Below are positions 9,500-18,116 of a stretch of 64,000 nt of DNA, piece after piece. The stretch's first letter is position 1, and every line of letters begins with the position of its first letter. A program made the translations under genes and the position numbers. This stretch comes from Rhizobium sp. SSA_523. Its GTDB lineage: Bacteria; Pseudomonadota; Alphaproteobacteria; Rhizobiales; Rhizobiaceae. The notes under the pieces are model-generated. The model was not told the DNA's origin, did no database searches, and was given only the letters and a program-made list of their open reading frames with translations. The DNA lies in contig NZ_CP129382.1 in assembly GCF_030435705.1 (NCBI RefSeq), positions 434,001 through 498,000 of the forward strand, given 5' to 3'.

Positions 9500-9629
9500 A
9501 TGCGGGCGCGCCCGGCGTTGTTTCCGGGCGCTCCGAACCACTCCTGCCGCAAGGCAGGTCCGCATCTCGGCGGAACCATCTCCAGGGCTTTGCATTGTCA
9601 CGCCAGCATCAACGCCCGAGGAGAGCATC

Positions 9630-9956
9630 ATGCTGAAGACCCTCATGGCCGCATCGGCGGCACTATTCGTATCGAGTGCCGCATTCGCGCAATCGACCGT
9701 CATCGTCACGGAACCGGCCCCGGCGCCGGGTGCCGTCGTGGTGCGGGAAATGCCTGCCGAAGTGCGGACCTATGTCATGCAGCAGCAGGTTCCGTCCGTT
9801 TCCTATAGCGGCGACGTCCTGGTTGGCCGCGTGCTGCCGCAGGAAGTCGAGACGCATGTCATCGACGGCTATGGCAACTATGCCTATACGGTCGTCAACG
9901 AGCGCCGCGTCGTCGTCGATCCGCAGACGCGCCAGGTGATCCAGGTCCTCGACTGA
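9630..9956 (+). CDS. DUF1236-family small secreted protein
   Basis: This 108-residue protein has an N-terminal signal peptide (hydrophobic ASAALFVSSAAFA, cleavage near residue 20). A mature domain of DUF1236 type follows: VRTYVMQQQVPSVSYSGDVLVGRVLPQEVETHVI is split over about residues 45-78, ending with VVDPQTRQVIQVLD. DUF1236 proteins are abundant in Rhizobiales, are expected in the periplasm, and have no established function. The ATG follows GAGGAGAGCATC, a good ribosome binding site. A strong hairpin terminator lies 38 bp after the stop, so the gene is probably monocistronic. Confidence 0.8.
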   Translation: MLKTLMAASAALFVSSAAFAQSTVIVTEPAPAPGAVVVREMPAEVRTYVMQQQVPSVSYSGDVLVGRVLPQEVETHVIDGYGNYAYTVVNERRVVVDPQTRQVIQVLD

Positions 9957-9993
9957 CCGACGCCACGCAAAGACAAGACCGAGTGCACAACAA

Positions 9994-10023
9994 AAAGGCC
10001 GGAGCAGCGATGCTCCGGCCTTT
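9994..10023. terminator. Rho-independent terminator, possibly bidirectional
   Basis: A perfect 13-bp inverted repeat (AAAGGCCGGAGCA with its complement) encloses a GCGA tetraloop at 10007-10010. The right arm ends in a T tract, and the left flank has an A tract. It lies between the convergent DUF1236 gene and the 396-residue secreted protein gene, so it could terminate both. Confidence 0.85.
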
Positions 10024-10061
10024 CTGTCGTCAGGCGCAGCCTGGCTTGTCGATCGTTGCGA

Positions 10062-11252
10062 TCAGTCATTGGCCGTAACGGTGACGCCCAGCATATCGGG
10101 CAGGGTATTCGGTGCCGCCTGCGCCGTGCCGATGATCATCGGCAGCGGAACGGGGTTGGCCGGTTCTGCGGTGATGGTGATATTGCGCGGATTGTCGATG
10201 AAGGTGTTGATGGCCGTCGAGAGGCTGTTCTGCAGCGTCGGAACATTCAGCTGGGCCAGCATCAGGGGCGCCATGCCCTTCACCATCATGGCCATCTGTT
10301 CTGAGGAAACGCCCTGCGTCTTGCCGGCAAAGGCAAGGCCACGATTGGTAATGCCGCTGTCTTCGAAGCTGAGCGAGGCGCTGTTGAAGGTCAGCTGCTG
10401 CATCAGGCCCAGCATGGCAAGACCTGCGGCCTGTTGTGCGGCCTCCTTGTTGGGATTGGCTTCGGCGGCCTTCGCGGTTTCCTGAACCGATTTCAGGAAG
10501 GCGAGCGTATAGCCGGAAAAGCTGAGCGACATGTTGAGGCGGCCGACATTGTCGAAAGCCAGCGCATATTCCTCCAGATTGACCGTGCCCGGTTCCATCT
10601 CCCAATTGCCCTGCATTGTGAGCTTCCCGGTCAGCGTGGTGAGGCCCAGGCTTTCGATCGCTTCGCGCGTCTTCGGATCCTCGACAAGGCTGAGATCGGC
10701 GGAGACGCCATCCACCTTGGCATCGAAGCTCACGCCGGAATCATCGTCCTCACGCGTCAGGTTGGCCTCGCTTTCGCGAATGCCGAGAACCTGCTTGCCA
10801 TTGACGGTGACGTTGATCGGGCCGGTATGCGCCTGTTCGTAGAAGAGGATGGAGTCGAGATTGTTGGCGGTCTGGTCGGCCGGCACGCTGACATTGGTCA
10901 GATACAGGCTGGACGCCGTGATCGCGGTTTCCTTTTCGGAAATATTCACGTCCGGCAGCGTGACGCGGGAGATGAAGTAGCCGCCATCACTTTCCTCCTG
11001 CACATCTTCCAGCTTGATGTCGCCCACCTTCAGCCGTTCGCCGCCCTTGTCGTCCCCGAGCGTGACACCCTTCAGCGTGACATCGCTGCCGCTGACATCC
11101 ACGCCGGCGACAGCCAGGTTGCCGGGCTGGAGATTGGAGGCTGCGGTGATCTTGGACAGCAGGTCCTGCCCATCAAGTGCAAATGCCTGCGATGCGGCAA
11201 GGGCGAAGGAAGCGCTGGCCAGCAGAAGGCGAGCGGTACGGGTGCGGTTCAT
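10062..11252 (-). CDS. Secreted/periplasmic protein of unknown function
   Basis: I do not recognise the family. The 396-residue protein has a signal peptide (LLLASASFALAASQAFA, cleavage near residue 25). The long mature part has alternating short beta-type segments, with repeated patterns such as VAGVDVSGSDVTLKGVTL and KVGDIKLEDVQ early on. Many Asn/Ser/Thr and acidic residues and no cysteines suggest an extended beta-rich periplasmic fold, as in AsmA- or DUF945-like proteins, but this is not an assignment. It is isolated on the minus strand between the terminator at 10 kb and parC. The ATG at 11252 is preceded by AGGAGGATTTCG, an excellent ribosome binding site that supports a real gene. Confidence 0.75.
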   Translation of the reverse strand: MNRTRTARLLLASASFALAASQAFALDGQDLLSKITAASNLQPGNLAVAGVDVSGSDVTLKGVTLGDDKGGERLKVGDIKLEDVQEESDGGYFISRVTLPDVNISEKETAITASSLYLTNVSVPADQTANNLDSILFYEQAHTGPINVTVNGKQVLGIRESEANLTREDDDSGVSFDAKVDGVSADLSLVEDPKTREAIESLGLTTLTGKLTMQGNWEMEPGTVNLEEYALAFDNVGRLNMSLSFSGYTLAFLKSVQETAKAAEANPNKEAAQQAAGLAMLGLMQQLTFNSASLSFEDSGITNRGLAFAGKTQGVSSEQMAMMVKGMAPLMLAQLNVPTLQNSLSTAINTFIDNPRNITITAEPANPVPLPMIIGTAQAAPNTLPDMLGVTVTAND

Positions 11253-11454
11253 CGAAATCCTCCTGAGGCCGGCTGTCGCCGGTGTTGTGGTTCGTGCTGT
11301 TTTACATGAGCCTTACGGTCCGCGTCCATGCCTCGCACGCGCTCCTGCGCGCTTCTTGCAAACAGCGCGGCTGGCAAGAGGCTTTCTCCCTTCATCCACA
11401 GGCGGTTTGCAGCAGATGATTGCCGCGACCCGGCCTTTCCGGTAGTCAAATCGC

Positions 11455-13722
11455 ATGGGAAAGACTGTGACACCTCCACCCGGCGACGGCGGCGACGGCG
11501 ATGACAACATCCTGCCGGTCGATCTGAAGGCGGCGCTTGAAGAGCGCTATCTTGCCTATGCGCTGTCGACCATCATGCACCGTGCGCTGCCGGACGTGCG
11601 CGACGGGCTGAAGCCGGTGCATCGCCGCATCATCCATGCCATGAGCGAAATGGGCATCCGGCCCAATTCGGCCTTCAAGAAATGCGCGCGTATCGTCGGC
11701 GATGTCATCGGTAAGTTCCATCCGCATGGCGACCAGTCGGTCTATGACGCGCTGGTGCGGCTAGCCCAGGATTTCTCCCAGCGCTATCCGATTGTCGACG
11801 GGCAGGGCAATTTCGGCAATATCGACGGCGATAATGCCGCGGCCTACCGATATACCGAAGCCCGCATGACGGAAGTGGCGGCCCTTCTTCTGGAAGGGAT
11901 CGACCAGGACGCCGTCGATTTCCGGCCCACCTATAACGAGGAAGACGAGGAGCCGGTGGTCCTGCCGGGCGCCTTCCCCAATCTCCTGGCCAATGGCGCC
12001 TCCGGCATCGCTGTCGGCATGGCCACCTCCATTCCGCCGCACAACGCCCACGAATTGTGCGATGCCGCGCTTTATCTGATCAAGCATCCCGACGCTTCGG
12101 TGGAAAAGCTGGTGGAATTCATCCCCGGTCCCGATATGCCGACGGGCGGCGTGATCATCGACAGCCGTGACCAAATCATCGAGGCCTACAAGACCGGCCG
12201 CGGCGGTTTTCGCGTGCGCGCCCAATGGGCAACCGAAGATCTCGGCCGCGGCGGCTACCAGATCGTCGTCACCGAAATTCCCTACCAGGTGCAGAAGTCG
12301 CGTCTGATCGAGAAGATCGCCGAGCTGCTGATCGCCCGAAAGCTGCCGCTTCTGGAGGATGTGCGCGACGAATCGGCCGAAGATATCCGCATCGTGCTGG
12401 TGCCGAAGAACCGCACCGTCGACGCGACGCTCCTGATGGAATCGCTGTTCCGCCTGACCGAGTTGGAAAGCCGCTTCCCGCTCAACATGAATGTGCTGTC
12501 CATGGGCCGGGTGCCCAAGGTCATGGCGCTGAACGAGATCCTGCTGGAATGGCTGCAGCACCGCAAGGAGGTGCTGATCCGCCGCTCGCGCTTCCGGCTG
12601 GCCGCCATCGACCGCCGCCTGGAGATTCTTGGCGGCCTGCTGATCGCCTATCTCAATCTCGACGAAGTCATCCGCATCATCCGCGAAGAGGATGAGCCCA
12701 AGCCGGTCATGATCGCCAAATGGGATCTGACCGACGTGCAGGCGGAGGCGATCTTGAACATGCGGCTGCGCAATCTGCGCAAGCTGGAAGAGTTCGAGAT
12801 CCGCAAGGAGTTCGACGAGCTGACGAAGGAGAAGGCGGATATCGAAAGCCTGCTCGCCTCCGACGACAAGCAGTGGAAGGTGGTCGAGCACGAAATCCAG
12901 GATGTCCGCAAGAAATTTGCCAAGGGACGCGGCAAGCCCTTTGCCCGCCTGACCTTGTTCGCCGATGCCCCGCAGGCGGATGTGGAAGCCATCCAGCAGG
13001 CGATGATCGAGAAGGAGCCGATCACGGTCGTCATCTCGCAGAAGGGCTGGATCCGCGCGCTGAAGGGGCATATGGCCGATACGTCAAGCCTGACCTTCAA
13101 GGAAGGCGACGGACCGAAGCTCGCTTTCCCGGCGCAGACGACCGACAAGATCCTCCTGCTGACGACCGGCGGCAAGGCCTATACGCTGGGGGCAGAAAAG
13201 CTTCCCGGCGGTAGGGGTCATGGCGAACCGATCCGCATCATCGTCGACATGGAGAATGATCAGGATGTGCTGACGGCTTTCGTCCATGACGCCTCGCGCA
13301 AGCTGCTGCTCTCCTCCACCGCCGGCAACGGTTTTGTCGTGGCGGAAACCGAACTTGTCGCCAATACCCGCAAGGGCAAGCAGGTGATGAACGTGTCCAT
13401 GCCGGACGAGGCCAAGCTCGTCGTGCCCGTCTCGGGGGATCACCTCGCCATTGTCGGCGACAACCGCAAGCTGCTGGTCTTCCCGCTGGCCCAGGTGCCG
13501 GAAATGAGCCGCGGCAAGGGCGTGCGGCTGCAGCGCTACAAGGATGGCGGCATTTCCGACGCCAAGTGCTTTGCAATCGCCGAGGGCCTGACCTGGGAAG
13601 ACAGCGCCGGGCGCATCTTCACCAAGACCAAGGATGAGCTTCTGGAATGGATGGGTGACCGCGCCACTGCCGGCCGCACCGTGCCGAAGGGCTTCCCAAG
13701 AAGCGGCAAGTTCGGCGGGTGA
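11455..13722 (+). CDS. parC: DNA topoisomerase IV subunit A
   Basis: This 755-residue type IIA topoisomerase subunit breaks and rejoins DNA and, with ParE, decatenates daughter chromosomes. The winged-helix region includes HPHGDQS (residues 90-95), and the catalytic tyrosine is Tyr133 in [11 protein letters not shown] coiled-coil/tower region is followed by a C-terminal beta-pinwheel domain (roughly 500-740). It is ParC rather than GyrA because of the shorter length, the glycine/aspartate-rich N-terminus ([12 protein letters not shown]) and the absence of a canonical GyrA-box. The position equivalent to E. coli Ser80 is Gln94, a natural difference that I recall from other alphaproteobacteria. 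ParE is not in the window. Confidence 0.95.
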   Translation: MGKTVTPPPGDGGDGDDNILPVDLKAALEERYLAYALSTIMHRALPDVRDGLKPVHRRIIHAMSEMGIRPNSAFKKCARIVGDVIGKFHPHGDQSVYDALVRLAQDFSQRYPIVDGQGNFGNIDGDNAAAYRYTEARMTEVAALLLEGIDQDAVDFRPTYNEEDEEPVVLPGAFPNLLANGASGIAVGMATSIPPHNAHELCDAALYLIKHPDASVEKLVEFIPGPDMPTGGVIIDSRDQIIEAYKTGRGGFRVRAQWATEDLGRGGYQIVVTEIPYQVQKSRLIEKIAELLIARKLPLLEDVRDESAEDIRIVLVPKNRTVDATLLMESLFRLTELESRFPLNMNVLSMGRVPKVMALNEILLEWLQHRKEVLIRRSRFRLAAIDRRLEILGGLLIAYLNLDEVIRIIREEDEPKPVMIAKWDLTDVQAEAILNMRLRNLRKLEEFEIRKEFDELTKEKADIESLLASDDKQWKVVEHEIQDVRKKFAKGRGKPFARLTLFADAPQADVEAIQQAMIEKEPITVVISQKGWIRALKGHMADTSSLTFKEGDGPKLAFPAQTTDKILLLTTGGKAYTLGAEKLPGGRGHGEPIRIIVDMENDQDVLTAFVHDASRKLLLSSTAGNGFVVAETELVANTRKGKQVMNVSMPDEAKLVVPVSGDHLAIVGDNRKLLVFPLAQVPEMSRGKGVRLQRYKDGGISDAKCFAIAEGLTWEDSAGRIFTKTKDELLEWMGDRATAGRTVPKGFPRSGKFGG

Positions 13723-13740
13723 GGGACAGCTGATCCGTTC

Positions 13741-13771
13741 TCAGCGCCCCGAAGGATAGGGCACTGTATGG
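13741..13771 (-). pseudogene. Residual C-terminus of a Doc-like toxin, in a shifted frame
   Basis: Downstream of the antitoxin remnant, the minus strand in another frame reads VAAGDIDEEGAARFLRDHTV and ends at a TGA at 13741-13743; this frame overlaps the antitoxin frame from about 13820 down. This resembles the C-terminal helix of death-on-curing (Fic/Doc) toxins. No Fic motif and no start codon remain, so it is not a functional gene. Confidence 0.4.
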
Positions 13772-13918
13772 TCACGCAGGAACCGCGCCGCGCCTTCCTC
13801 GTCGATGTCGCCTGCTGCGACGGAGCGTATCCCCGGCACGCACCCCCATTCGGTCAAGCACTTCTCTCGGAATGATGATACCTTCAGAATTGCCGATCTT
13901 GCGCAGCGTAACGTTCAT
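13772..13918 (-). pseudogene. AbrB/MazE-type antitoxin remnant, truncated by a deletion
   Basis: A minus-strand frame of 48 codons starts at the ATG at 13918. The first 32 residues are a good AbrB/MazE swapped-hairpin DNA-binding half-domain (MNVTLRKIGNSEGIIIPREV, then LDRMGVRAGDTL). After residue 32 the reading turns into an Arg-rich tail (RRSRRRHRRGRR) caused by reading toxin-derived DNA in the wrong frame. Intact antitoxins of this type are about 70-85 residues. The simplest history is a deletion that removed the antitoxin C-terminus and nearly all of a following Doc-type toxin. A 10-bp perfect palindrome 12 bp upstream is probably its operator. Expression of the N-terminal half cannot be excluded. 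Confidence 0.6.
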
Positions 13919-13930
13919 CGCACCTCACTC

Positions 13931-13955
13931 CATGTTATAACAGCATTATAACATG
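13931..13955. promoter_or_regulatory. Perfect inverted repeat, probable operator of the decayed toxin-antitoxin module
   Basis: CATGTTATAA (13931-13940) and TTATAACATG (13946-13955) are perfectly complementary and separated by CAGCA. The site lies 12 bp upstream of the antitoxin ATG and contains TATAAT/TATAAC-like -10 hexamers on both strands. This is typical of a self-repressed toxin-antitoxin promoter. Confidence 0.7.
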
Positions 13956-13983
13956 CGGTAGAGAGCGTGACTATGACATCCGC

Positions 13984-14745
13984 TTATTCCGCGCCATCCT
14001 CGGCATAGAGTTCCCAGCCGCGCGGGGTCAGATGCTCCTGCGGCTGGAACCGCGTCTTGTAATGCATCTTGGCGGATCCCTTGACCCAGTAGCCGAGATA
14101 GACATGCGGCAAGCCGAGCTGGCGTGTGCGCAGCACGTGATCGATAATCATGAATGTGCCGAGCGACCGGCGCTCCATGGTCGGGTTGTAGAAGGAATAG
14201 ACCATCGACATGCCGTCGCTCATCAGATCGGTCAGAGCCACGCCGATGAGTTCGCCCTTGGGCTGGTCGCCGATGCCGGCGCCGGGCACGCGTTTGCGAT
14301 ATTCGATCAGCCGCGTGCTGACATGCGTGTCTTCCACCATGATGGCGTAATCCAGCGCCGACATGTCAGACATGCCGCCCCGCTGATGGCGGGAATCGAG
14401 ATAGCGCCGGAAGAGCATGAATTGTTCGGTGGTCGGCTGCGGCGGGCCGGCGGTGCCGACGAGATCGGCATTTTCGGCCAGAACTCGGCGCATATTGCGG
14501 CTGAGCACAAGCTCATTGGCGAGGATGCGCACCGAGACGCAGGCCCGGCACCCCTCGCAGGCGGGACGATAGGCGATGTTTTGCGAGCGTCGGAAGCCCC
14601 CTTGCGTCAGGAGATCGTTCATCTCAGCCGCACGCGGCCCGACCAGATGCGTAAAGACCTTGCGCTCCATTTCGCCGGCAAGATACGGGCATGTTGCCGG
14701 CGCCGTCAGATAGAACTGCGGTGAGGGCGTCGCCTGAGTATTCAT
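13984..14745 (-). CDS. bpt: Aspartate/glutamate leucyltransferase (bacterial protein transferase)
   Basis: This 253-residue aminoacyl-tRNA-protein transferase is of the Bpt/Ate1-like type. It transfers Leu from leucyl-tRNA to N-terminal Asp or Glu and so feeds proteins to ClpS/ClpAP degradation (N-end rule). The N-terminal cysteine motif is present: Cys19, and CEGCRAC at 63-69 (Cys63, Cys66, Cys69). The C-terminal GNAT-like fold is recognised by [20 protein letters not shown] and [18 protein letters not shown], both without gaps to the family. Length is typical. The gene is single; the RDD-family gene upstream on the same strand ends 142 bp away. Confidence 0.93.
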   Translation of the reverse strand: MNTQATPSPQFYLTAPATCPYLAGEMERKVFTHLVGPRAAEMNDLLTQGGFRRSQNIAYRPACEGCRACVSVRILANELVLSRNMRRVLAENADLVGTAGPPQPTTEQFMLFRRYLDSRHQRGGMSDMSALDYAIMVEDTHVSTRLIEYRKRVPGAGIGDQPKGELIGVALTDLMSDGMSMVYSFYNPTMERRSLGTFMIIDHVLRTRQLGLPHVYLGYWVKGSAKMHYKTRFQPQEHLTPRGWELYAEDGAE

Positions 14746-14887
14746 TCGCGCAAATCGACCCCTGGTGCTGGACGAGGCGGCGAAGCAATCTCGCCTGCCA
14801 TCTCAATAGCATGGCGCAAGTTTGGGAAAGGTCAACAGGCGCTCCGCCGGCAAAGCGCCTGAAAGCGACGATCCATCGGATCCCCGG

Positions 14888-15346
14888 TCAATCCGCCCGC
14901 ACCATCACCGTGCCGAGCAACATGTCGTGAACGAGGCGCGAGCGATCGAGGAACAGGCCCGCCAGCAGAATCAGCGGCGTCAGAATGGAGTTGAGGATCC
15001 AGAACAGCACCATGTGCACGACGGCGGTCAGGAAATCCAGGCGACGGCCATCGACCCGCATCATCATGATGCCGGCGGCGCGCATGCCGGGGCTTGCCTG
15101 GGCGCGTCCGCCGACCGTCATGCCGAAATAGATCAGCGCCACGATGACGAAGAGGGCGGGATAGAGGAACCAGCCGAGGCCGAGCGTGAGGACGCCGAGG
15201 AAGAACACCACCACCGCCGCCGGAATGCACAGGATGAGGACCAGCAAATAATCGATGACGAAGGCAAAGACGCGGCGGGACAGCACGCCGCGATAGGCGC
15301 GCCAGTCCTGCGGGGCGGCAACGGCGGGATTGGTGTCGAACGACAT
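14888..15346 (-). CDS. RDD-family membrane protein
   Basis: This 152-residue protein has three hydrophobic segments. The family-typical N-terminal pattern is seen as YRGVLSRRVFAFVIDYLLVL: an Arg, then an Asp inside the first helix. RDD proteins are small inner-membrane proteins; a few have been linked to Na+/H+ exchange or transport, most are uncharacterised. The ATG has AAAAGGAG ten bases upstream. It lies between bpt and hemB, all on the minus strand, with gaps of more than 100 bp on each side, so separate transcription is possible. Confidence 0.85.
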   Translation of the reverse strand: MSFDTNPAVAAPQDWRAYRGVLSRRVFAFVIDYLLVLILCIPAAVVVFFLGVLTLGLGWFLYPALFVIVALIYFGMTVGGRAQASPGMRAAGIMMMRVDGRRLDFLTAVVHMVLFWILNSILTPLILLAGLFLDRSRLVHDMLLGTVMVRAD

Positions 15347-15464
15347 CTCTCAGGTCTCCTTTTGAACCGTCCATTCATATGGTGAGCTGAAGGGGGCTTC
15401 ACAAGAAGGTGACTGCGCCACCGGCAATCGATCCGGCCGCCACCCGCTGCCCCTTCCTCTCTTC

Positions 15465-16478
15465 TTAAGCGCCTTTCAGTTTGCGCGCGACATCCATGGC
15501 GAAATAGGTGAGGATCCCGTCGCAGCCGGCGCGCTTGAAACAGGTGAGCGTCTCCATCATGATCCGCTCGCCATCGATCCAGCCATTCATCGCCGCCGCC
15601 TTGATCTGCGTGTATTCACCGGAGACCTGGTAGGCGAAGGTTGGGAGACCGAAAGCCTCCTTCATCCGCCAGCAGATGTCGAGATAGGCGATGCCGGGTT
15701 TCACCATCAGCATGTCGGCGCCTTCCTCCACGTCCATCGCCGCATCGCGCAGCGCCTCGGTCGCATTGGCCGGATTGATATAATAGCTGTTCTTGTCGCC
15801 CTTGAGCAGCCCGCCGGTATTGATCGCCTCGCGATAGGGACCGTAAAAGCCGGAGGCGAATTTGGTGGCATAGGACATGATGCCCACATCCTGGTGGCCG
15901 CCGGCATCGAGCGCACGGCGAATGGCGCCAATGCGGCCATCCATCATGTCCGAGGGCGCGATGATATCCGCCCCCGCATCGGCCTGCATCACCGCGGCGC
16001 GGGCAACCTGGTCCACCGTCTCGTCATTGACGATCACCCCGTCGCGCAGGATGCCGTCATGTCCGTGGCTGGTGAAGGGGTCGAGGGCCACATCGGTAAT
16101 GATGCCGATCTCCGGCACCGCCTTCTTAGCGGCGGTCGTGAAGAGGTTGATGAGATTGTTGCGCTCCAGGATTTCCGAGCCGCTGGCATCGCGCTTGTCC
16201 ATTTCCACATCCGGAAAGGGAGCGATCGCCGGAATGCCGAGATCGGCGGCGGCGCGCACCGCCTCCACCGCCTTGTCGACGCTCATGCGGTTCACTCCCG
16301 GCATGGCGGCGATGGGATCCACGATATTGGTACCGGGGACAATGAAGATCGGCCAGATCAGATCGTCCACCGTCAGCCGGTTTTCCTGCACCAGACGGCG
16401 TGTCCAGTCGGCCTTGCGGTTGCGGCGCATGCGGCGATGGCCGGTGATTTCGTCGACGAGATGTGTCTTGTCTTTCAT
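15465..16478 (-). CDS. hemB: Delta-aminolevulinic acid dehydratase (porphobilinogen synthase)
   Basis: This 337-residue enzyme condenses two 5-aminolevulinate molecules into porphobilinogen in heme synthesis. Both active-site lysines are present (Lys206 in SYATKFASGFYGP and Lys260 in MLMVKPG). The metal-loop reads DVALDPFTSHGHDG (from Asp129), with Ala/Asp in place of the zinc cysteines. This matches the Mg-dependent type described for Bradyrhizobium HemB rather than zinc enzymes. The frame is open further upstream to 16757, but homology begins at the ATG at 16478 (MKDKTHLVDE). Upstream lies a dispersed repeat at 16590-16700. Confidence 0.95.
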   Translation of the reverse strand: MKDKTHLVDEITGHRRMRRNRKADWTRRLVQENRLTVDDLIWPIFIVPGTNIVDPIAAMPGVNRMSVDKAVEAVRAAADLGIPAIAPFPDVEMDKRDASGSEILERNNLINLFTTAAKKAVPEIGIITDVALDPFTSHGHDGILRDGVIVNDETVDQVARAAVMQADAGADIIAPSDMMDGRIGAIRRALDAGGHQDVGIMSYATKFASGFYGPYREAINTGGLLKGDKNSYYINPANATEALRDAAMDVEEGADMLMVKPGIAYLDICWRMKEAFGLPTFAYQVSGEYTQIKAAAMNGWIDGERIMMETLTCFKRAGCDGILTYFAMDVARKLKGA

Positions 16479-16589
16479 GGCAGTCTCATTATGGGATTGG
16501 CGCGGGGTTCGAATTGAAGTGCGCACAGCGTCTGCTTGCAAGATGCAGGCCCGCCGCGGCGGTGCCTTGGGGTGAATGTCAGGGGAACC

Positions 16590-16700
16590 TAAGCAGACTT
16601 GCATTGGCCTGCCAACGCTTGGCCCGCTTCGTTTATTGCTTTGACGCAGGTTCCTATCATCGACATTTGGTATAAGACACTTTTCCGGAACCTGCCTAGC
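16590..16700. repeat. Dispersed intergenic repeat family B, copy 1
   Basis: This ~110-bp element begins TAAGCAGACTTGCATTGGCC and ends TTTTCCGGAACCTGCCTAG. It shares most of its sequence with 49677-49780, in the same orientation. It contains the inverted repeat GCAGGTTCC ... GGAACCTGC. Its middle part (about 16654-16680) differs from the other copy. It lies between the divergent hemB and DUF6163 genes. Confidence 0.8.
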
Positions 16701-16777
16701 ATGGCCCGAGCCGAAATGCGACGCGCCGCGCTGCTGCATGCTGGCAGTCCTGACCAAACGGGGTTATCCTTGCCGCC

Positions 16778-17218
16778 ATGGAGCCTGATTCACCCGTATC
16801 GCCGAAGCGCAGCCTGATCGAGATCCTGTTCGTGATCTTCCTTCGCGGCATTGCCATTCTGTGCTTCTGGTTCGGCCTGCAATATTGGGCCATGCTGGTC
16901 GGCTACACGTTTGACGGCCGCGCCCGCTTCGATCTTCTGAGCCTGCCATGGCGGGCGGCTGCCTCGGCGCTCGCCGTCGCCTATCCGGTAGTGTCGCTCG
17001 GCCTGTGGATGGCCACTTCCTGGGGCGCCGTGCTCTGGGTGATCGCTGCCGGCGGGCAGGTCCTGATGTACCAGGTCTGGCCGCAGATCTTCGGCCACAA
17101 TGTCGTCATCCCGCTTCTGCATGGCCTCGTGGCAGCGCTCTATATTGTCTTCCGCCTGGCCATTGCGCTGGAAGAACGGCGCAAGATGGAAGAGCGGGTA
17201 AGGGTTGATTTACCCTGA
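16778..17218 (+). CDS. DUF6163-type membrane protein
   Basis: This 146-residue protein has four hydrophobic segments at about residues 20-40, 60-82, 85-105 and 110-130. It ends in a charged tail (EERRKMEERVRVDLP). It resembles the Rhizobiales DUF6163 family that often sits beside ldtR; no function is established. The gene ends 228 bp before ldtR on the same strand. Its position next to the L,D-transpeptidase regulator could mean a role in the envelope, but this is only inferred from context. The start is the ATG at 16778; no strong ribosome binding site is seen. Confidence 0.7.
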   Translation: MEPDSPVSPKRSLIEILFVIFLRGIAILCFWFGLQYWAMLVGYTFDGRARFDLLSLPWRAAASALAVAYPVVSLGLWMATSWGAVLWVIAAGGQVLMYQVWPQIFGHNVVIPLLHGLVAALYIVFRLAIALEERRKMEERVRVDLP

Positions 17219-17446
17219 TCTTCAAGCTTTCACGGCTGCTTTTGGTCCGAAAAAATCCCCTAAAATATTGATTTTGTAAGATGTTTTATTTGCGACTGCA
17301 CGCTGTCCCACAGCTTGGGGCAGGGGGGAGGCCGGCATTAACCGCTCATTAGCCGCGTGTTTTAAGTCGAATTTTATGCGCTTTCGATAGGGTCTCTCAC
17401 AAGGCGGGAAGAAACAAACACCGCCAAACAAAACAGTGAGGCAGAC

Positions 17447-17962
17447 ATGTTGAACACCAAGATCAAGCCGCAGGCAACTGCGAACGCCGGCACCCACGAA
17501 GAAGCCCTCCACAACCTCTACCTGGAGTCGCTCCACCTGGTCGAACGTCTCCATCGCCGCCTGCTCGACGTCATCAAGGACGAATTCGATCGCCAGGGCC
17601 GCGATGATGTCAACGCCATCCAGGCACTGCTGCTCTTCAATATCGGCAATTCCGAACTGACGGCCGGCGAACTGCGCTCGCGTGGTTACTATCTCGGCTC
17701 GAATGTTTCCTACAATGTCAAGAAGCTGGTGGACCTCGGTCTCATCAACCACCAGCGCTCGCGGATTGACCGCCGCTCGGTGCGCATCAGCCTCACCAAG
17801 GCCGGTCAGGAGATCGCCGAAGTGGTTGCCAAGCTCTACGAGCGCCATATCGGCTCGATCGAAAAGGTCGGCGGGATCGGCGAGAGCGAATTCAACCAGA
17901 TGAACAAGCTCCTGCAGCGCCTCGACCGCTTCTGGAACGACCAGATCATGTATCGCCTCTGA
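17447..17962 (+). CDS. ldtR: MarR-family transcriptional regulator LdtR
   Basis: This 171-residue winged-helix regulator belongs to the MarR family. The helix-turn-helix is at about residues 68-95 (GELRSRGYYLGSNVSYNVKK) with the wing after it (SRIDRRSVRISLT). Family proteins bind palindromic DNA as dimers and respond to small ligands. LdtR is known from Liberibacter and Sinorhizobium as activator of the L,D-transpeptidase gene ldtP and of osmotic tolerance. The gene order here (ldtR then the L,D-transpeptidase, same strand) agrees with that. The ATG follows GTGAGGCAGAC. Upstream is AT-rich and holds TTAA-N7-TTAG at 17338-17352, a near match to the CtrA site. Confidence 0.88.
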   Translation: MLNTKIKPQATANAGTHEEALHNLYLESLHLVERLHRRLLDVIKDEFDRQGRDDVNAIQALLLFNIGNSELTAGELRSRGYYLGSNVSYNVKKLVDLGLINHQRSRIDRRSVRISLTKAGQEIAEVVAKLYERHIGSIEKVGGIGESEFNQMNKLLQRLDRFWNDQIMYRL

Positions 17963-18038
17963 CCCGTGTCGGGCATCGGGCGCCGATCCACCGGCCCCGA
18001 GGCATGCCCTCGACACCTGACCTCCCGTCGCGATCGAA

Positions 18039-18064
18039 ACCGGATGCGCCTTGCCGCATCCGGT
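18039..18064 (+). terminator. Hairpin after ldtR, possible terminator
   Basis: ACCGGATGCG and its perfect complement CGCATCCGGT enclose the loop CCTTGC. The hairpin sits 77 bp after the ldtR stop. There is no clear T run (TCTTCG follows), so termination would be weak or need Rho. Confidence 0.4.
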
Positions 18065-18092
18065 CTTCGCCCGTTTCGCGATATCGCCTGTC

Positions 18093-18116
18093 GTCTCGTC
18101 GTCTCGTGGTCTCGTC
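18093..18116. repeat. 8-bp microsatellite, three units
   Basis: Units GTCTCGTC (18093-18100), GTCTCGTG (18101-18108) and GTCTCGTC (18109-18116) follow each other directly in the ldtR-ldtP gap. Confidence 0.7.

Noticed and set aside
9508..9531. Terminator after aspS
   Set aside because: The 8-bp hairpin (GCGCCCGG/CCGGGCGC) has no T run and could be chance in GC-rich DNA.
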